This document shows positions 24,238 to 32,776 of a stretch of 64,000 bases of DNA, piece by piece. Position 1 is the first letter of the stretch. Every line of letters begins with the position of its first letter. Below the pieces are notes generated by a model. It had not been told where the DNA came from. It made no database searches and was given only the letters and a program-made list of their open reading frames with translations. Source of the DNA: Curtobacterium flaccumfaciens UCD-AKU (lineage in GTDB: Bacteria > Actinomycetota > Actinomycetes > Actinomycetales > Microbacteriaceae); contig NZ_KB714631.1 of assembly GCF_000349565.1 (NCBI RefSeq), forward strand, positions 10,254 through 74,253, written 5' to 3'. A program made the position numbers and the translations under genes.

Positions 24238-26256
24238 TCAGAGCCCCCAGTCGTCGCGGAAGAGCGCGCCGCCGGCCCCGCGACGCGAGCCGAGGTACGA
24301 GCCGACCACGGCGACCCCGAGGTCGTCGTTCTCCGGCGCCACGACGCTGCCGTCCACCCGCTTCGCCATCGCGTCGATGAACCGGGCGAGCCCCGGGTCC
24401 TCGCCGAGCCGGAAGAACGTCGTCTGGGCGCCGAGGCGTCCGGCGTTCTCGAGCTCCCGGACGGTCAACGCGATCGTCACCGGGTCGGGCGGGTAGTCGA
24501 ACCAGACCTGCCCGTTCGGCTCGAGGTGCGAGGTCGGCTCGCCGTCCGTGACGATGAGGAGCACCGGTTGGGCCGTGGGGTGCTTGCGGAAGTGCCGGTT
24601 GGCGAGCAGCAGGGCGTGGTGCAGGTTCGTGCCCTTGTCCCACATCGCGTCGAGACCGACGAGCTGTTCGACGTCCATCACCTCGGCCTCGCGACCGAAG
24701 GCGATGAGCTGCAGGTCGTCGCCGCGGAACCGGGTCGACACCAGGGTGTGGAGCGCCAGGGCCGTGCGCTTCATCGGGACCCAGCGGTCCTCCATCGCCA
24801 TCGAGAACGACGTGTCGACGAGCAGCGCGACGCAGGCCTGGGTGCGGGCCTCGGTCTCCTGCACCTCGACGTCGTCGATGCTCAGGTGCACGCCGGCTCC
24901 CTGCCGACCGCTGGCCGCCGTCCGCACCACGGCGTTCGTGATCGTGCGGGGGATGTCCCACGGCTCGGTGTCGCCGAACGCCCACTGCCGTGACGCCCCT
25001 GACGGTTCACCCGCGGCACCCGAGCGACGGAGGTCCCTGGCGCCCTGGCGACCGGACATCCGCTGGGCGACGTCCTTGAGCAGGCTCTTGCCGAGCTGCC
25101 GCATCGCCTTCGGGGTCAGCCGGAGCTGCCCGTCGGCACCGCGGCGCATCGCCCCCGAGTTCCGGAGCGCCTGTTCGAGCCGCTGCAGGGTCTTCGCGTC
25201 GACCGCCGCTTCGTCGCCCAGCTGCCGGGACAGCGCGTCGAGGTCCAGGTCGTCGAGTTCCGAGCCGGGGCCGGACTGGGCGAGCTGGTCGGCGAGCGCG
25301 TCGAGGTCCGCGATGTCCTGGAACACCCCGGTGCCGTCGCCGAGCCCGAGGCCCTGCTCGCCGTCCATGCGCTCCGACCCGCCCCAGTCCTCGCCGGGCC
25401 GCAGGGACCGCAGGTTCCCGTCGAGCTGGGACAGCTGCCCCATCAGGTCGGGGGAGCCGAAGGCCTGCTGGGCGAGGGAGTCGAGTTCGTCCCGCTGCTC
25501 CTGGGTCATCGAGTTCCGCATGCGCTGCGCTGCGGCCGCGCGGGCTGCCAGGTCGTCGAGCAGCTCGTCGACGTTCGCGGGGTCCGACGGGAAGTACTCG
25601 CCGTGCTGGTCCATGAAGTCGTCGAACTGCTGCTGGGTGTCCTCACCGCGGGCGTGCGCCTCGAGCAGGGCGTTGAGGTCCTGCATCATCGCGCTGACCG
25701 CGGCCCGGTCCTGGTCGGTGGCGCCCTCGAGCGCCTGCTTCATGCCGGCGAAGCGCTGGTCGAGCACCTCGCGGCCGAGCAGGTCCTTGATCTCGTCGTA
25801 CTTCTGCCGGGCCTCGGGGCTCGTCCAGCCGTAGCCGCCGAGCTCCTGCACCGCGGCGGCGGGGGAGGGCGACAGGCTGTCGAGCTGCAGTTCGGCCAGC
25901 GCCCGGTCGCCGTCGTCGAGGTCGACGTTGCGGGCGAGTTCGCCGCGTTCGGCACGGAGCGCCTGGTCGAGCAGTTCGCGGACCTGCTGCAGGGTGCCGT
26001 CGAGGTTGTTCCGGCTCGTCAGTTCACGGCGCCGCTCGGCCACCCGGCGGGCCAGGTCGTCGAGGCCGCGCTGCGTCCGGCCACCACGTCGCAGGAACTC
26101 CCGCATCGCACGCTCGGGCGACGTGCCGCCCATCACGTCCTGCCCGATGGCGTCGAGCGCCTCGGCCAGGTCGACCGGGGCCGCGAGCGGGTCCGGCCCG
26201 TCGGTGTAGGCCCCGTAGCGGGTGTCGCGCGTCAGGCGTCGGTTCTGCCTAGCCAT
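24238..26256 (-). CDS. VWA-domain protein partnering an AAA+ ATPase
   Basis: The 672-residue protein has a long, charged, helix-rich N-terminal part (about residues 30-400) and a C-terminal von Willebrand A domain. The MIDAS motif is D481-T-S-F-S485 (LVDTSFSMAM), with a second metal loop TDGEPTSH. Its start overlaps the stop of the AAA+ gene by eight bases. MoxR/ChlI-type ATPases work with VWA proteins as metal-chelatase-like or chaperone pairs. The target of this pair is unknown. The frame is open upstream, but the overlap position marks the ATG at 26256. Confidence 0.88.
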   Translation of the reverse strand: MARQNRRLTRDTRYGAYTDGPDPLAAPVDLAEALDAIGQDVMGGTSPERAMREFLRRGGRTQRGLDDLARRVAERRRELTSRNNLDGTLQQVRELLDQALRAERGELARNVDLDDGDRALAELQLDSLSPSPAAAVQELGGYGWTSPEARQKYDEIKDLLGREVLDQRFAGMKQALEGATDQDRAAVSAMMQDLNALLEAHARGEDTQQQFDDFMDQHGEYFPSDPANVDELLDDLAARAAAAQRMRNSMTQEQRDELDSLAQQAFGSPDLMGQLSQLDGNLRSLRPGEDWGGSERMDGEQGLGLGDGTGVFQDIADLDALADQLAQSGPGSELDDLDLDALSRQLGDEAAVDAKTLQRLEQALRNSGAMRRGADGQLRLTPKAMRQLGKSLLKDVAQRMSGRQGARDLRRSGAAGEPSGASRQWAFGDTEPWDIPRTITNAVVRTAASGRQGAGVHLSIDDVEVQETEARTQACVALLVDTSFSMAMEDRWVPMKRTALALHTLVSTRFRGDDLQLIAFGREAEVMDVEQLVGLDAMWDKGTNLHHALLLANRHFRKHPTAQPVLLIVTDGEPTSHLEPNGQVWFDYPPDPVTIALTVRELENAGRLGAQTTFFRLGEDPGLARFIDAMAKRVDGSVVAPENDDLGVAVVGSYLGSRRGAGGALFRDDWGL

Positions 26257-27634
26257 AGACGGCTTCGCCCCCGCCGGACTCCTTGCTGATGCGTCGGGCC
26301 AGGAACAGGCCCTCGAGGGCGAGCTCGATCGCGCCGGCGCGTTCGCCGTCGTTCGTGGCACCCATCCGGTCGCACACCTGGTCGTACAGGTCGGACTCGC
26401 CGATCGACGGCAGCCCCTCGAGGAACGCCCGGGCGCTGACCTGCTCGCCCGTGGTCACCATCGTGCCGCCGTCGAGCGCGTCCACGAGCACCGCGAAGTC
26501 GAGACCCCTGAACCGGGCGCGCACGGTCTCGGCGGTCGCGGTGCGGAGCAGGTGCTCGAGGACCTCGTCGGCCCGGTCCTCTTCGCCGTTCTCGAACTCG
26601 ATCTTGCCGCCGAGGACGTCCACCGCGGTCTCGAGGTCGATCGGGCGGGCGACCGCCTCGTCCTCGCCCTGGCGTGCTGCGCGGTGCACGGCGGCGGCGG
26701 ACACCGTCTCGGCACCCGCGATCGCGAACCGGGCGCTCACGCCGCTGCGCTGGTCGACGGCGCTCGACGAACGGAGCGCCCGGGTGAAGCGGGCGAGGAT
26801 CTCGATCAGCGCGTCGGGCACCTCGGCCGTCAGCTGCGCCTCCTGCCGGATGACGGCGATCTCGTCGTCGAGCTCGATCGGGTAGTGCGTGCGGATCTCG
26901 GCGCCGAAGCGGTCCTTCAGCGGTGTGATGATCCGGCCGCGGTTCGTGTAGTCCTCGGGGTTCGCACTCGCCACGACGAGCACGTCGAGCGGCAGCCGCA
27001 GCACGTAGCCGCGGATCTGGACGTCGCGTTCCTCCATCACGTTGAGCATCGCGACCTGGATGCGTTCGGCCAGGTCGGGCAGTTCGTTGATCGCGACGAT
27101 GCCGCGGTGGCCGCGCGGGACCAGCCCGAAGTGGATGGTCTCCGGGTCGCCCAGGCTGCGACCCTCGGCGACCTTCATCGGGTCGACGTCGCCGATCAGG
27201 TCGGCGACGCTCGTGTCCGGCGTCGCGAGCTTCTCGACGTAGCGGTCGTCGCGGTGCCGCCAGCTGATCGGCAGGGCGTCACCGAGCTCGTCGGCACGTC
27301 GGATGCTCGCCGTCGTGATCGGTTCGTACGGGTGCTCGCCGAGCTCGGAGCCGGTGATGACCGGCGTCCACTCGTCGAGCAGGCCCTGCAGGGTGCGGAG
27401 CAGGCGGGTCTTGCCCTGGCCGCGCTCGCCGAGCAGGACGACGTCGTGCCCGGCGATCAGGGCGCGTTCGAGCTGGGGGATGACGGTGGTCTCGAAGCCG
27501 TGCAGGCCGGGCCACGGATCGGTACCCTGGCGCAGGGCGGTGAGCAGGTTGTCGCGGATCTCGGCGCGGACCGTCTTCTGGACGTGACCAGAGGTGCGGA
27601 GCTCGCCGACCGTGCGGATGTCAGGTCGGGTCAC
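26249..27634 (-). CDS. AAA+ ATPase, MoxR/magnesium-chelatase-like
   Basis: The 461-residue ATPase has Walker A GERGQGKT at residues 69-76 and a Walker B-like segment GIVAINELPDL, in which the usual DE is replaced by NE. A sensor-1 strand VVASANPEDYTNRG and the arginine-finger region DRFGAEIRTH follow. A C-terminal helical domain extends beyond residue 330. The GTG at 27634 is preceded by TAACGT seven bases upstream. It is coupled to the VWA gene and probably remodels a protein target together with it. Confidence 0.88.
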   Translation of the reverse strand: MTRPDIRTVGELRTSGHVQKTVRAEIRDNLLTALRQGTDPWPGLHGFETTVIPQLERALIAGHDVVLLGERGQGKTRLLRTLQGLLDEWTPVITGSELGEHPYEPITTASIRRADELGDALPISWRHRDDRYVEKLATPDTSVADLIGDVDPMKVAEGRSLGDPETIHFGLVPRGHRGIVAINELPDLAERIQVAMLNVMEERDVQIRGYVLRLPLDVLVVASANPEDYTNRGRIITPLKDRFGAEIRTHYPIELDDEIAVIRQEAQLTAEVPDALIEILARFTRALRSSSAVDQRSGVSARFAIAGAETVSAAAVHRAARQGEDEAVARPIDLETAVDVLGGKIEFENGEEDRADEVLEHLLRTATAETVRARFRGLDFAVLVDALDGGTMVTTGEQVSARAFLEGLPSIGESDLYDQVCDRMGATNDGERAGAIELALEGLFLARRISKESGGGEAVYG

Positions 27635-27656
27635 GTTCTGGACGTTACGCCTTGTC

Positions 27657-27699
27657 GGACGGGAGGCCCGTGGCGGGCCCCGCCACGGGCCTCCCGTCC
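27657..27699. terminator. GGAGGCCCGT-family palindrome, long copy
   Basis: The best copy of the palindrome family has a perfect 20-bp stem starting GGACGGGAGGCCCGTGGCGG (27657-27676), a three-base loop, and the complement at 27680-27699. It lies in the divergent region between the AAA+ and MFS genes, so a role as terminator is less obvious for this copy. Confidence 0.75.
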
Positions 27700-27844
27700 G
27701 TCCGCTTGTGGGTTTCCATCGCACTTGCGATCATTGAGATCCCGGCGACGGAGCCGGATTCGAAGTAGGGGGATCCGGCTCCGCCCCCGGTTGCTCGTAC
27801 CGCATCTGAACCACATCGGCGATCTCGGCGTACGGTCCCCTTTC

Positions 27845-29299
27845 GTGAGCAGCGCGAACGCAACCATCAAGAGCCTGGTGCCCGCCAGGATGGACCGCTT
27901 GCCGTGGACCCGGTTCCACTGGAGCGTCGTCGTCGGACTCGGCGTGTCCTGGATCCTCGACGGTCTCGAGATCCAGATCGTCTCGAACGCCGGGTTCCAG
28001 GCCGACCTGAACCTGTCGACGCAACAGGTGACGTTGCTCGGCACGATCTACCTGGTCGGGCAGGTCGTCGGCGCCCTGGTGTTCGGGCGGATGTCCGACC
28101 GGCTGGGCCGCCGCAAGCTGTTCATCCTGACGCTGGCCATCTACCTGATCGGTTCCGGCATCGCGGGCCTCGCGCAGGACTTCTGGTTCCTGGCGGCCTT
28201 CCGGTTCGTGGCGGGGTTGGGCATCGGTGGCGAGTACGCGGCGATCAACTCCGCGATCGACGAACTCATCCCCGCGAAGTACCGCGGGCACGTCGACATC
28301 GCCATCAACGGCACGTACTGGGGTGGCGCGGCACTCGGCGCCTTCGCGAACATCTACCTGCTCGACACGTCGTACTTCGCCGAGGACATCGGCTGGCGCA
28401 TCGGGTTCTTCCTCGGCCCGGTGCTCGGCATCGCGATCATCTTCCTGCGCCGGCACATCCCGGAGAGTCCGCGGTGGCTGATGACGCACGGACGTCAGGA
28501 AGAAGCCGAGGCCACCGTCTCCCGCATCGAGGCGTCGGTGGAGCAGGCGACCGGCAAACCGCTGCCCGAGGTCGACCAGTCGAAGGCGATGACCGTCACA
28601 CCGACCGACCGCGTCGGGTTCCTGACCATCGCGCGCGTGCTGCTGAAGCAGTACCCGACGCGGACGCTCGTCGGCGCGACGATGATGATCACGCAGGCGT
28701 TCCTGTACAACGCGATCTTCTTCACCTACGCGCTCGTGCTCACGAACTTCTTCGGCCTGAAGACAGCGGAGACGGCGGTGTACTTCTTCCCGTTCGCGAT
28801 CGGCAACCTGCTCGGGCCGATCATCCTCGGGCGCTTCTTCGACACCTGGGGTCGTCGCCAGATGATCTTCCTGACGTACCTGGTGTCCGGGCTCGTGCTC
28901 GCCACGTCGGCGTTCCTGTTCCGGGCCGACGCAATCTCGGCCACGGTGCAGGTCGCGTTCTGGTGCGTCTCGTTCTTCTTCGCCTCGGCCGGTGCGTCGA
29001 GTGCGTACCTGACGGTCAGCGAGATCTTCCCGCTCGAGCTGCGGTCGCAGGCCATCTCGTACTTCTTCGCCCTGGCGCAGATCTTCGGTGCGGTCGCCCC
29101 GGCCATCTACGGTGCCTTCATCGGGGACGGGTCGTCGCGGGAGCCGCTGTTCTGGGGGTACCTGCTCGGATCCGCGGTGATGATCGGTGGCGGCGTGGTG
29201 GCCCTGATCTTCGGGGTCGACGCCGCGCGGAAGGGGCTGGAGGACGTCACCCAACCGCTCTCGGTGCTCACCGGGGATGCGAAGTCCGACCGGAAGTGA
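27845..29299 (+). CDS. MFS transporter, sugar-porter-like
   Basis: The 484-residue protein has twelve predicted membrane helices. The MFS signatures GRMSDRLGRRKLF (loop 2-3) and a second half motif GRFFDTWGRRQMIF are clear. PESPRWLMTHGRQEEAEA after helix six is typical of the sugar-porter and aromatic-acid branches. The GTG at 27845 is chosen: TACGGT lies eight bases before it and the protein then starts as expected. The substrate is unknown. A GntR regulator lies downstream on the same strand. Confidence 0.88.
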   Translation: MSSANATIKSLVPARMDRLPWTRFHWSVVVGLGVSWILDGLEIQIVSNAGFQADLNLSTQQVTLLGTIYLVGQVVGALVFGRMSDRLGRRKLFILTLAIYLIGSGIAGLAQDFWFLAAFRFVAGLGIGGEYAAINSAIDELIPAKYRGHVDIAINGTYWGGAALGAFANIYLLDTSYFAEDIGWRIGFFLGPVLGIAIIFLRRHIPESPRWLMTHGRQEEAEATVSRIEASVEQATGKPLPEVDQSKAMTVTPTDRVGFLTIARVLLKQYPTRTLVGATMMITQAFLYNAIFFTYALVLTNFFGLKTAETAVYFFPFAIGNLLGPIILGRFFDTWGRRQMIFLTYLVSGLVLATSAFLFRADAISATVQVAFWCVSFFFASAGASSAYLTVSEIFPLELRSQAISYFFALAQIFGAVAPAIYGAFIGDGSSREPLFWGYLLGSAVMIGGGVVALIFGVDAARKGLEDVTQPLSVLTGDAKSDRK

Positions 29300-29322
29300 G
29301 CACGGTGGCGGCGGCCTGACAT

Positions 29323-29334
29323 TCTGTATGCAGA
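29323..29334. promoter_or_regulatory. Possible GntR operator
   Basis: TCTGTATGCAGA is a near-palindrome with arms TCTG/CAGA, similar in style to FCD-type GntR sites. It lies after the MFS stop and 135 bp before the GntR gene. Confidence 0.35.
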
Positions 29335-29468
29335 GTGTTTAGCGCCGCCGCCGCAGCGCTGTCACTGTGCCTGCATGGCACTCCTCCACAGTCCGACACC
29401 GGCGACGATCATCCACGACAGCGGCCGCCCGCTCCCCGGGGGCTTCGCCCGTGCGTGACCCTGGGGTG

Positions 29469-30149
29469 ATGGAGCACACCCCGATGCGCGCCGCGGCCGG
29501 CGACCTCGATCCCCACGGCCTGCGCCGCAGCCTGCTGCGCGACGCGGTGTTCCTGCGCCTGCTCGACAACGTCCTGCGGGGCGAGTACCGCCGTGGGCAG
29601 CGGCTGCGGCTCGACACCCTGGCATCGGACATGCGGGTGTCGCGGACGCCTGTGCGCGAAGCCCTCGTGACCCTCGAATCGCTCCAGCTGGCGACCGTCC
29701 AGCGGTACGTCGGGGTCGTGATCTCGCACTGGTCGGTCGACCAGATGACCGAGCGCCTCCGGATCGCGCAGACCATGCTCGCCGATCCTCCGTCGAGCGC
29801 CGTCGGCTACCAGGACCGGTTCGACAAGGCGTGGCTCCGCGAGTGCTGGACCGAAGCCGGTGCCTTCGTCGAGCTCGGGTCCTGGTACCTGCGGCGCCGC
29901 GGATCGTCGGTGAGCGGCGACTGGTTGCTGTCGCAGCGCATCGTGCTCGACATGTTCTTCACCGATGACGTCGCCCTGGCGAACGGGATCGACGCCGTGG
30001 TCGACCGGCGCCGACGGGTCGAGATCGTGGAGCGAGCGGTGGACGCCGCCGCCCGCGATGCCCTCGACGACTGCGCCGCCGCACTCCTCGAACTCTCGAC
30101 CGCCCTGATCGCCCTGCCGGACCGCTTCCGGGTGGTGGTGTCGGCCTGA
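29469..30149 (+). CDS. GntR family transcriptional regulator
   Basis: The 226-residue protein has an N-terminal winged helix (RLRLDTLASDMRVSRTPVRE, about residues 40-62) typical of GntR. An all-helical C-terminal domain related to FCD follows, but without an obvious set of metal-binding histidines. It lies downstream of the MFS gene and may control it. The start at 29469 is the first ATG with a plausible upstream GGGG; no strong ribosome-binding site is seen. Confidence 0.82.
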   Translation: MEHTPMRAAAGDLDPHGLRRSLLRDAVFLRLLDNVLRGEYRRGQRLRLDTLASDMRVSRTPVREALVTLESLQLATVQRYVGVVISHWSVDQMTERLRIAQTMLADPPSSAVGYQDRFDKAWLRECWTEAGAFVELGSWYLRRRGSSVSGDWLLSQRIVLDMFFTDDVALANGIDAVVDRRRRVEIVERAVDAAARDALDDCAAALLELSTALIALPDRFRVVVSA

Positions 30150-30321
30150 CGCGGCGTCGGCTGCGGATCCGTTCAGGTCCGTGCCGACCGCCGCGGATCC
30201 GCTGGTCGCGATGCCGTTCACCGAGCATCGCCGGTGCACCTCGCACCGGATCGTCAGGAAACGTCGTGGCAGCCTTGACCGGTTGCCGTCCCCGGCGTGT
30301 CCACCGACGACAGGAGTGCCC

Positions 30322-31638
30322 GTGAACGACGTCCGCGACCGATCCCACCGCTTGAACCGAGCGTCCGGGATCGCACGGCACGGACGTCTCCGGCGCTCGA
30401 GCCCCCTCGCGACCGTGGCCAAGACGGTCTCCGCCGTCGTCGCGGTGGCGCTCGTGAGCTCGGTCTCGGTCACGGCGATCGCGGCGAAGCAGGTCACGGA
30501 CGACCTCGGTGACGGGGTGGAGATCCAGGGCCAGCCCGCGCCGCAGGCGAAGGGTGGTCCCAAGCCCCTCAGCGCCTTCAAGGGCGGGTTCAACATGCTC
30601 GTCGTCGGCACCGACAACGACCCCGACCAGAGCGCTGCGTTCGGGGAGCGCGACGCGACCCTCAACGACGTCAACATCCTGCTGCACGTCTCGGCGGACC
30701 ACACCAACGCCACCGCGGTGAGCATCCCGCGTGACCTCGTCACACCGATCCCGGCCTGCAAGAAGACCGACGGCACGGGCACCGCCCCGGCGATGGCGGC
30801 GCAGCCGATCAACACCTCGTTCGGCGAGGGCGGCCTGAACTGCGTCACCCAGACCGTGTCGGGTCTGACCGGGCTCGACATCCAGTACTCGGCGGCGGTG
30901 TCGTTCAAGGGCGTCATCGAGATGTCGAACGCGATCGGCGGCGTGCCGGTCTGCGTCGCCCAGCCGATCACCGACTCGTACACGGGGCTGAACCTGCCCG
31001 CCGGCACCTCGACGCTGCAGGGTGACGATGCCCTGGCGTTCCTGCGCACCCGGCACAGCGTGGGCGATGGGTCGGACCTCGCCCGGATCTCGAGCCAGCA
31101 GGTGTTCCTGTCGTCGCTGCTCCGCACCGTGAAGTCGAACGACACCCTCGGTTCGCCCGCCCGCCTGTACAAGCTGGCCCGGGCGGCGGCGTCGAACATG
31201 CAGCTGTCCCAGAGTCTGAACGACATCGGGACGATGGTGCAGATGGGCCTGGCGCTGCGGGACCTGCCGCTGGCGCAGGTGAACTTCGTGCAGTACCCGG
31301 GCACCACGGGCGGCACCGGGGTCTACGCCGGCAAGGTCCAGCCGACGACGTACCTGGCCGACCAGCTGTTCGCGAAGATCAAGGCCGACCAGTCGTTCTC
31401 GCTCGGGGCGGACAGCACGGGCATCGGGTCCGAGACGAACCCGACGCAGACGGGTCCGACGCAGCCGACCGCTGCACCGTCGTCTCCGGAGGCTGCGCCG
31501 AAGCCGGCGACGCCCGCGACCCCGGCAGCACCGTCGTCGGCTGCGCCCCGCACCCCCTCGGCGACGCCCGAGACCATCGACGGACTCGAGGGCCAGTCCG
31601 CCGACCAGCAGACCTGCTCCAAGGCGTTCGGGTACTGA
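30322..31638 (+). CDS. LytR-CpsA-Psr cell wall ligase
   Basis: The 438-residue protein has a cytoplasmic basic N-terminus, one membrane anchor at about residues 30-53, and an extracellular LCP domain. The domain has the NMLVVGTDN strand, SIPRDL, and the RTRHSVGDGSDLARISSQQ motif that contacts the polyprenyl pyrophosphate. LCP enzymes attach secondary polymers to peptidoglycan. A Pro/Ala/Thr-rich tail of about 60 residues ends in QTCSKAFGY. The GTG start has AGGAG five bases upstream, one of the few clear Shine-Dalgarno sites in this part of the window. Confidence 0.92.
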   Translation: MNDVRDRSHRLNRASGIARHGRLRRSSPLATVAKTVSAVVAVALVSSVSVTAIAAKQVTDDLGDGVEIQGQPAPQAKGGPKPLSAFKGGFNMLVVGTDNDPDQSAAFGERDATLNDVNILLHVSADHTNATAVSIPRDLVTPIPACKKTDGTGTAPAMAAQPINTSFGEGGLNCVTQTVSGLTGLDIQYSAAVSFKGVIEMSNAIGGVPVCVAQPITDSYTGLNLPAGTSTLQGDDALAFLRTRHSVGDGSDLARISSQQVFLSSLLRTVKSNDTLGSPARLYKLARAAASNMQLSQSLNDIGTMVQMGLALRDLPLAQVNFVQYPGTTGGTGVYAGKVQPTTYLADQLFAKIKADQSFSLGADSTGIGSETNPTQTGPTQPTAAPSSPEAAPKPATPATPAAPSSAAPRTPSATPETIDGLEGQSADQQTCSKAFGY

Positions 31639-32066
31639 GGCGCGGGGCGGGCCCTCGCTGGCCCCGAGTCTCGGTCAGGCGGACTCTTTGCGGCCTTCAA
31701 TGCCAGTGGACTGTCCGCGGGGACGAGTCTCGGCTCGGTAGCTGCCTGCCCCCGAACGCAGGAACGGGGGCGCGGTGGTGGGCCGCGCCCCCGGGGAAGT
31801 CGCTCCCCGTCGGGCACCACGCGATCGGGCGCGCCGGGCCCGCGCGGAGAACGACGTCGGGTGCTGTGTCGCGACGACGGGGACGAACCCCGGAACGTGA
31901 TTGCCGCGTCCCGACGATGCTATGCAGTGGGGTACGCCCCGACAACCCCGATGTGTCCCCACTTCGGGGGACCGCGCTATCCGGCCCGAGCCACGCGCGG
32001 GCGTGCGTCGGGTCGAGACTGGCGCGGTCCTCCTGTATGGTGGTCGGAGCGCTCGCGAGAGTGCTT
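31639..32066. other. 428-base spacer upstream of tRNA-Ser(GCT)
   Basis: No convincing gene is seen. The stretch includes the hairpin listed at 31765-31793. Its right half, nearest the tRNA, has lower GC than the flanking core genes. Confidence 0.5.
31765..31793. terminator. Hairpin downstream of the LCP gene
   Basis: An 11-bp perfect stem, CGGGGGCGCGG (31765-31775) and complement at 31783-31793, with a seven-base loop. It lies 127 bases after the LCP stop and may end that transcript. Confidence 0.55.
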
Positions 32067-32156
32067 GGAGACGTCGCATAGTCCGGCCGAGTGCACCACC
32101 CTGCTAAGGTGGAGTCCCCTTTGAGGGGACCGAGGGTTCAAATCCCTCCGTCTCCG
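32067..32156 (+). tRNA. tRNA-Ser(GCT)
   Basis: The 90-base gene has acceptor stem GGAGACG/CGTCTCC with discriminator G, and anticodon stem CCACC/GGTGG with anticodon GCT at 32103-32105. The long variable arm is GTCCCC-TTTGA-GGGGAC, and the T-loop is GTTCAAATC. CCA is not encoded. The sequence directly downstream changes in base composition and gene style, so the tRNA 3' end is probably an integration site. Confidence 0.96.
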
Positions 32157-32473
32157 CACTGTAGGCAAGTTGTCGAATCGCCGCGGATCGGGTTCACGAA
32201 TGAGTGGGCCGGATCCCCGGCGTGACGGCGATGTTGCCCCTCTGTTCTCAGCCTCTTCGCTCGCCGACGTCGATCGACGCGGGGCTGCGGCGATTGAACC
32301 TGATGCCGCTTGATGCCTCTGTCTGTGGGGCTGCAGGGGTGGTGCTGGCGGTGTGCGCCTCAACCGTACCGTGGTTGACCCTCGCCTCGTCATGGCGCGT
32401 TCGCGGGTGTGGTGCCGTTGCGTCTGTCGTGAGAACTCGCACCCTTCGAGTGACGCCTAGGCTCTTTGGTGTC

Positions 32474-32776
32474 ATGGGAACTGATCAGGATCCGGCGCCG
32501 GCGGCGATCGCCGCGGCGATTGAGAACTACCGTCCGCAGGTCGTGTCTGAGTACTGGACGGTTGCGGGCGGCGATTTCGCGCGTGCTGCGGTCATGAAGG
32601 CGAAGCCGACGACGACCGCCGACGCCTACCGGCTGATGTACAACGTTGCGCCGTTCGTGATGTGGGCGCATGCGCAGGATCTGCCGGAGAACGTTGAAGC
32701 CGTGTTCACGCCGGACCGGTTGGATGAGTACCTCTCGACGGGGGACCGGAGGGAGTGGCACTTGGCGCGGCAGTGA
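32474..32776 (+). CDS. Small protein, possible truncated recombinase N-terminus
   Basis: The 100-residue protein is helix-rich. AYRLMYNVAPFVMWAHAQD followed by VFTPDRLDEYLSTG resembles the SAM-like core-binding N-terminal domain of actinobacterial tyrosine recombinases. No catalytic Arg-His-Tyr part follows. It lies 318 bases after tRNA-Ser(GCT), where the integrase of a tRNA-targeting island would be expected. The next gene starts 22 bases before its stop. The recombinase reading is inference from general pattern only. Confidence 0.5.
   Translation: MGTDQDPAPAAIAAAIENYRPQVVSEYWTVAGGDFARAAVMKAKPTTTADAYRLMYNVAPFVMWAHAQDLPENVEAVFTPDRLDEYLSTGDRREWHLARQ

Noticed and set aside
26222-27844. N-terminal extension of the MFS protein by over 500 codons
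   Set aside because: The extension is antisense to the AAA+ gene and has no protein-like motifs; the GTG at 27845 with its -10 box gives a normal MFS N-terminus.
31861-32124. Plus-strand open frames running into the tRNA-Ser(GCT) gene
   Set aside because: They overlap the tRNA and have no start signals or recognisable motifs.
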